A DNA stretch of 12,948 bases. Source: Rodentolepis nana (lineage: Eukaryota > Platyhelminthes > Cestoda > Cyclophyllidea > Hymenolepididae). Positions 9,064-12,948 of this stretch are shown one piece after another. Where the stretch lies: the NCBI GenBank assembly GCA_900617975.1, contig UZAE01001510.1:1-12948 (forward strand), written 5' to 3'. Position 1 is the stretch's first letter. Every line of letters starts with the position of its first letter. The notes under the pieces were generated by a model. The model was given only the letters and a program-made list of their open reading frames with translations. It did not search any database and was not told where the DNA came from. A program made the translations under genes and the position numbers.

Positions 9064-9891
9064 CTATTCGGATTGTTTGTATAGACAGGAAGCTGCTGCC
9101 ATTGCTCCAATTTCAAGTAGGGCAAGAGCAAGAACCACTGCTCCAGCAGCAAGCAAATTTTTCTTTATCCATGCATAAATCACATCAATACAACCCTAGT
9201 AAAATATGAAAATGTGTAACAATAAACAAACTGTTTTCTTATCTTTCGGACACATTGATCCATTCCCTCCGTCTTGTTTACACCAGTCTTGTGGCCCTCT
9301 AGCACCGCAACACCCAAACTAAATATGCCAATAAAAGTAAACCGATTCATTACCGCATTTTGTATTTTCTGTAAGACCTTTTGGGTAGTTGGATTTGAGC
9401 CTTTTGCAATGCTTTCAACCATTTTTCCGAGGTAATTTTTAAGGCCTTCTTTAAACTAAGTTTACGTAATCAATGATAAATTGAAATCGTTACCTTGGCT
9501 CTGTAGACAAACAGCAAGATGCCTCCAGCTATTTCTGCCAAAATGATTAAGCCCATTCCAATGGCGAACTAGAGGATAGAGGTGTTATTGAGAAAACAAA
9601 TCGTATCTTACCGCGAGGAGTAAACTGCGTCTAAGTGTAATGGCCGCAACGAATCCCAAAATTGCGACGGCTAGTAAAATTACTCCGACAATGGTGATGA
9701 AGACAGGGACCAACTTTTCCGAACCGGAAAAGCCAAACGAATTTGATTGAATGAGAAGGAATATTCCAAAAGCAACCATAACGATACTGGCAATCTCACC
9801 TTCACTAGAAGATCACAAAAAGGCAACTTACAGAGGCGATAATGTTGAACAAAATGAGGGCTATTTTCAAGCACCACTCCGATACCTCCAT
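9064..9891 (-). CDS. Tetraspanin, six exons, apparently intact (212 aa)
   Basis: Exons on the minus strand: 9891-9832, 9794-9612, 9568-9494, 9455-9354, 9318-9232 and 9195-9064, with the TAG stop at 9066-9064. All five introns (37, 43, 38, 35, 36 nt) are phase 0; all start GT and end AG. The joined frame gives 20+61+25+34+29+43 = 212 residues. Membrane segments lie at about 10-35, 49-72, 79-103 and 183-207. Family hallmarks are Asn16 in segment 1, Glu93 in segment 3, Glu197 in segment 4, CCG at 143-145 followed by a Gly-Pro-x-Asp-Trp stretch, and a closing Gly-Cys at 170-171. Tetraspanins are plasma-membrane or tegument scaffold proteins that organise membrane microdomains; in flatworms many are surface-exposed. 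The large loop (about 107-181) has five cysteines, an odd number. Intron 5 has a GTTTGT donor and intron 1 a weak GTGAG acceptor, supported because the plus-strand relative starts its exon 2 at the same residue pair (Ile-Ala). The fold assignment is firm; the exact subfamily is unknown. Confidence 0.93.
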
Positions 9892-9897
9892 GGTGGC
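9889..9897 (-). promoter_or_regulatory. Translation start context of the tetraspanin
   Basis: On the minus strand the initiator reads GCCACCATGG, a full match to the metazoan optimum. This start puts 20 codons in exon 1, the same number as in exon 1 of the decayed plus-strand relative. It also places the first membrane segment at the usual distance from the N terminus. An upstream in-frame ATG at 9999 exists but would cross the TATA-like element, so 9891 is preferred. Confidence 0.75.
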
Positions 9898-9946
9898 AGA
9901 TATTTTGGATAAAACTGATAAATCGCGTCGCACTGTTTTAAATTGT

Positions 9947-9955
9947 CTTTTTATA
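9947..9955 (-). promoter_or_regulatory. TATA-like box upstream of the tetraspanin
   Basis: The minus strand reads TATAAAAAG here, about 56-64 bases before the start codon, which would place transcription start near 9920-9925 and leave a very short leader. An ATTGGT (inverted CCAAT) lies further upstream at 9992-9987. Immediately before the TATA motif is CAGGTAAGT, a good splice-donor sequence, so a 5' leader intron is an alternative reading of this stretch. Confidence 0.4.
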
Positions 9956-9999
9956 CTTACCTGTTCTTTTAATCGACCTAAATTCCACCAATCAAACAA

Positions 10000-11300
10000 T
10001 AGTATCGATTGTATTTTTTGAAATTTCTAATTGGCTAATGATTTTACTAATGCCACTTTTGATCGAAATTTCGTATCTCAAACTAACCCCCAGCTCTAAT
10101 TTTGTACTTATAACATGTGTCTTTTATTTCTTCTTTAATTTCCCACAATTCGCAGTGCTCCTCAACTACCTTAATGAAAATTTTCCAACTCAATCAAATG
10201 AATAAGCTCGCTTCTCCTGTTTTGCTTAAAACAATAAATTATTATCTTTCTAATGCTGCATCTTCCGCATTCTATATCACGATATAATTGGAACCATCTT
10301 TAACAGGCTTTTAACCTCATCATCAATTTCGTTCATCTCATTTCCCTTCCCATTAACACTTGAATATTATTATATCTGACAACTATATTTTAATTAAGAT
10401 CTTAGTAGATTACATTAACAATGATAACGTCTATACAGTTCATCTATTGTGCTATCATTACAAACGAATGAGGTTTGGGATGGTAATTTTGAATGCTGTC
10501 TATTAGCCTCTACCAATTTTTCATTCGAGCGTATATTAAATAGGAAAATGAATATTTGTTTGTTTTCTGCATCAAAATAGGCCACATTTTCTCAATTATG
10601 TACCCTATGATTTTCTCTCACTTCCCTTACATTAAGATCATGATCTTAATATAAAGAGGTTTAATTCGTAATAAACGCGTGCTATTTCAATCTCATTCAA
10701 TGATCAATGAATGAAACTTTTGTAACGAAAAAATGAAAATAAGCCTAACTAATCAATCTTGCCAACTACTACGGGATAACTGATGACCAGTAGTCAGTGC
10801 TGGGGTTTTTTTAAAGCAATGTTCCAATATGACTGAGCTTGAAGTAGCAAGATAATTGAACACGCTCACTCTTTTTCATTTTAATTATTTGTTATGCATT
10901 TACATTCAGGTATAGGAATGTATGCCAGTTCACTCTATCTTGTTATTGTTATCAGACCCCAGTTCCTGCAATAATTTGACACTGACAAAATTTACAATGG
11001 CTGTGCCTAAGAATGAACCCTTAATGGCCTTCGCATAGTCATTCATCATTTTGATATGCAAACATTTGTGCTATACTCATGACTCCTTAATTGTTTGCCG
11101 AGGGAAGCGCAGCTCGACTGTAGGTAGACCATTAGGCATCAATCACATAAGGAGTTCTGAAGTACTTCGAGCCACTAGGCTTCTCTCTCCTGCATTCTTT
11201 CAACAAATGCTACCGCATTTGAGTTAGTTGTATCAGTAAATACATTGAGGAGCAATGCTTTGCTTAAGTTTGACGATGAACATGAAACAGACGTCATCCC
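10000..11300. other. Intergenic DNA upstream of the tetraspanin
   Basis: AT-rich, without an open frame of note. The only structure seen is the 20-bp palindrome at 10631-10650. Distal regulatory sequence for the minus-strand tetraspanin could lie here, but nothing specific shows it. Confidence 0.4.
10631..10650. repeat. Perfect 20-bp palindrome
   Basis: ATTAAGATCATGATCTTAAT equals its own reverse complement, with no spacer. It could be a dimeric transcription-factor site or a chance palindrome in AT-rich DNA. It lies about 740 bases upstream of the tetraspanin start, with no other feature nearby. Confidence 0.9.
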
Positions 11301-11308
11301 ATCCTCAA

Positions 11309-11332
11309 CCCCCCCCCCCTCCCCCCAAAAAA
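11309..11332. repeat. Homopolymer cluster C11-T-C6-A6
   Basis: Eleven C, one T, six C, then six A. Such tracts slip readily; the true length may differ from that shown. It lies just before the tandemly duplicated stretch. Confidence 0.9.
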
Positions 11333-11339
11333 TGTGTTT

Positions 11340-11740
11340 GATACTATCCTACCTGAACACATACATTCATTTGCGTAGACTCCATCACACTCAACTATGT
11401 GGCTATTGTTATCTTACTTGAACGCATACATTCACTTGAGTTCAGAAAATCTGAATACATAACAATGGAATCTGTTTGTAACTGATATGCTATTTTCAGT
11501 AGAAACAATAAACTTTGTAAAGAGCCCTAATACAGTTTAAATTCTCTCTTGCATGCAACTGTGGCATAAAATAGACATGAAGAAACTAATTTACGTAATA
11601 TTATAAAATAAATGCAGGACATTGTGCTTTCAATTCACTTGCGTACAGGAATTCTAAATGTTAGGAAATAGGATTTATTTGTAACGGTTATATTTATCAG
11701 TGGAAATCATTGATTTACATAGAGCATTAAGCATAACCTA
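11340..11740. repeat. Old local tandem duplications
   Basis: Positions 11431-11530 and 11635-11730 align with each other (TTCACTTGAG against TTCACTTGCG, TCTGTTTGTAACTG against TTATTTGTAACGG, then TCAGTAGAAA against TCAGTGGAAA), giving a period of roughly 200 bp. Within the first unit a shorter duplication pairs 11345-11376 with 11409-11440 (CCTACCTGAACACATACATT against CTTACTTGAACGCATACATT). A further weak match (TATCAGTAAATACATTGA) lies near 11231. Confidence 0.6.
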
Positions 11741-11769
11741 AAAATACGATAAAATAAGTACACTGAATT

Positions 11770-12680
11770 GCATTTTCAAGCCATTTTTAAGAGTTGTTTA
11801 AGAGTAATCATTGCAAAGAGCATTCATAATAAAGTAAGAGAGGGAGGATCTTAAAGGGGAAGTTTTTTGTTCAAAAATTCACCAACAACCCGATAGTCCC
11901 TAAAAAGATTCATTGAACCATGAGACTATCTAGTGAAAACGCAACTAATGAGAATAACTTGATCCCAATAGCTCCGATTACTAAGAATACTGCCGAGCCG
12001 AATAGGAAGAATCCAAAATGCCCAAGTATTGAAGGACATATTGGGCTCGAATTACCGTTATAAATGTGTTGAATGTTATCAATAAAATTTTTTTGCATTG
12101 AACCATGCTCGTCATACTTGGGTATAAATAGAAGCATTATAAAAATTAAATTAAATATTTCATTCATAAATGCACTTTTGAGTTGAAATAAAATGACTGT
12201 TGTTTAAATGTGAAAAATATTCGTTCACAGAATTCAGTATCTGCCTGTCATTCTCATACAGTTCTAGAATATTTCAAGGGCATAACCGCATCATGGTAAT
12301 TAAAGATTTTCACATTTCTTATTACAAAACTAATAATTTCCTAGTTGCTCCGTAAAGCTGTTTTAGAGTTTAAGGAAGTAATTCAAATTAGTGAAGGTGT
12401 CATAAAAATAGACGGACCAGTTTCATAGCTGTAGAGCTACTACATATGAACCTTATATGGCGACCACATAAGTTGATTGACCGCTCAAATGCAAAGACCG
12501 TCGTATCCTTGAACTCAACTAATCTAGCTCTTCTAGCGAAATAATAACTTCAAGATACTGGAAATGTACACATGAATTTTCTGTGTGCTTGTGGTCATTA
12601 AGTCTCCATATAAACTTAAACTCATTTCGATGTGATTGGTTTTATTTTAAATGATTTTTATTTGTATTAAGTCGTGGCTC
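11770..12680 (-). repeat. Diverged duplicated segment, copy B
   Basis: Counterpart of about 5740-6590, lying some 6 kb away in the same orientation. Conservation is patchy, with many small insertions and deletions, which points to an old event. The best preserved part for coding is 11910-12167. The region matching the Tyr-Val-Asp-Asp codons of copy A reads Tyr-Phe-Tyr-Asp here, so the catalytic-like pair is not kept. The segment abuts the plus-strand reverse transcriptase fragment that starts at 12743, but the two read in opposite directions. Confidence 0.6.
11910..12167 (-). CDS. Hypothetical small membrane-type protein (85 aa), uncertain gene
   Basis: An uninterrupted 85-codon frame. A hydrophobic N-terminal stretch (about residues 5-15) could be a signal peptide. 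A polar middle contains Asp-Asn-Ile-Gln-His-Ile-Tyr-Asn-Gly. A Cys-Pro-Ser-Ile-Leu-Gly motif follows, then a strongly hydrophobic run of about 28 residues (roughly 50-78). A diverged copy of the same DNA at about 5890-6130 keeps the Asp-Ile-Gln-His-Phe-Tyr and Cys-Pro-Ser patterns but is broken by stops and length changes, so this is a family with at least one dead member. No family was recognised. It may be an exon of a larger gene, a fragment of a mobile element, or chance survival of an open frame in a repeat. No splice partners were found. Confidence 0.3.
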   Translation of the reverse strand: MNEIFNLIFIMLLFIPKYDEHGSMQKNFIDNIQHIYNGNSSPICPSILGHFGFFLFGSAVFLVIGAIGIKLFSLVAFSLDSLMVQ

Positions 12681-12742
12681 TTGATTTGCTCAGTATTCCT
12701 TGCTTTATTCTCTAGTCATACTCATTTTATATATATACACCT

Positions 12743-12948
12743 AAAGTGAAAAAGTCTCCTGGCTAAGACAGTATTCATCCGGAATTTCTAATTAGAATGG
12801 GGCCAAACGACAAGGTAACCATGTTGACACTTTTCAACAAAATCTGGAAGACCAGTCTTGTAGCTACACAGTGGAAATTTGTCGTAGTAATACTACTACT
12901 ATAAAAGAGCAAAGACCCTAGCAACTTTGACAACTAAAGGCCTATCTC
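12743..12948 (+). mobile_element. Degenerate non-LTR retrotransposon, N-terminal reverse transcriptase region, runs off the window
   Basis: One frame, read through stops, gives a run ending Ser-Pro-Gly-stop-Asp-Ser-Ile-His-Pro-Glu-Phe-Leu, then FNKIWKTSLVATQWK, then Lys-Asp-Pro-Ser-Asn-Phe-Asp-Asn-stop-Arg-Pro-Ile-Ser. This is the first conserved part of reverse transcriptases of LINE-type elements (Jockey/CR1/I-like group), whose consensus there is SPGPDxIHPEFL ... W ... KGKDPSxxxNYRPIS. Stops sit at 12764-12766, 12902-12904 and 12935-12937; the first and last replace the usual Pro and Tyr. The catalytic YxDD box would lie beyond the right edge. The copy cannot be active. The clade is an inference from motif spacing. 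Confidence 0.85.

Noticed and set aside
9180..9422. An 80-codon minus-strand frame that could be read as a separate small gene.
   Set aside because: It is exon 4 of the tetraspanin read straight through intron 4 into the wrong frame of exon 5. Splicing at 9353/9319 restores the CCG motif.
9680..9877. Two overlapping minus-strand frames across the start of the tetraspanin.
   Set aside because: They arise from reading through intron 1 in other phases. Only the 37-nt splice joins the two halves of the first membrane segment at the same residue pair as in the plus-strand relative.
1..12948. tRNA, rRNA, CRISPR arrays, bacterial operons or mobile-element transposase genes.
   Set aside because: No cloverleaf with a plausible anticodon arm, no regularly spaced short repeats and no ribosome-binding-site-led gene series was seen on either strand.

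Overview
The window looks like AT-rich nuclear DNA of a metazoan, most probably a parasitic flatworm (tapeworm or fluke). This rests on three things: a tetraspanin gene cut by tiny 35-43 nt introns, a relict second tetraspanin of the same architecture nearby, and a non-LTR retrotransposon fragment in otherwise gene-poor, repeat-derived DNA. The genus cannot be decided from the sequence. Nothing bacterial, organellar or CRISPR-like was seen.

Only one protein-coding gene can be rebuilt with confidence: a six-exon tetraspanin on the minus strand, 9891 down to 9064. It encodes 212 residues with four membrane segments, a Cys-Cys-Gly motif and five phase-0 introns. A TATA-like box and a strong start context lie upstream. 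A second copy on the plus strand, 924 to about 1612, keeps its first four exons at exactly the same codon lengths (20, 61, 25, 34) and even the same 43-nt second intron. It has lost splice acceptors and the CCG motif, carries in-frame stops, and has no recognisable last exon, so it is read as a decayed paralogue. The two copies lie in convergent orientation about 8 kb apart.

The rest is mostly old repeat or pseudogene material. Positions 1-39 and 3486-3523 hold two copies of one dispersed repeat. Two purine-rich segments (2155-2240 and 3290-3400) look like low-complexity parts of mobile elements. Positions 5080-5460 form a GC-richer island with a 30-bp tandem duplication. About 5740-6590 and 11770-12680 are diverged copies of one segment in the same orientation; the second carries an 85-codon frame with a strongly hydrophobic C-terminal half, which is broken in the first. 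The right edge (12743-12948) is the N-terminal part of a degenerate non-LTR reverse transcriptase that runs out of the window. The stretches 4100-4920, 6600-8910 and 10000-11300 contain nothing I can identify as a gene.

I did not find a convincing new biological system. The most informative observation is the matched pair of live and decayed tetraspanins, where the exon frame has outlasted the splice signals.
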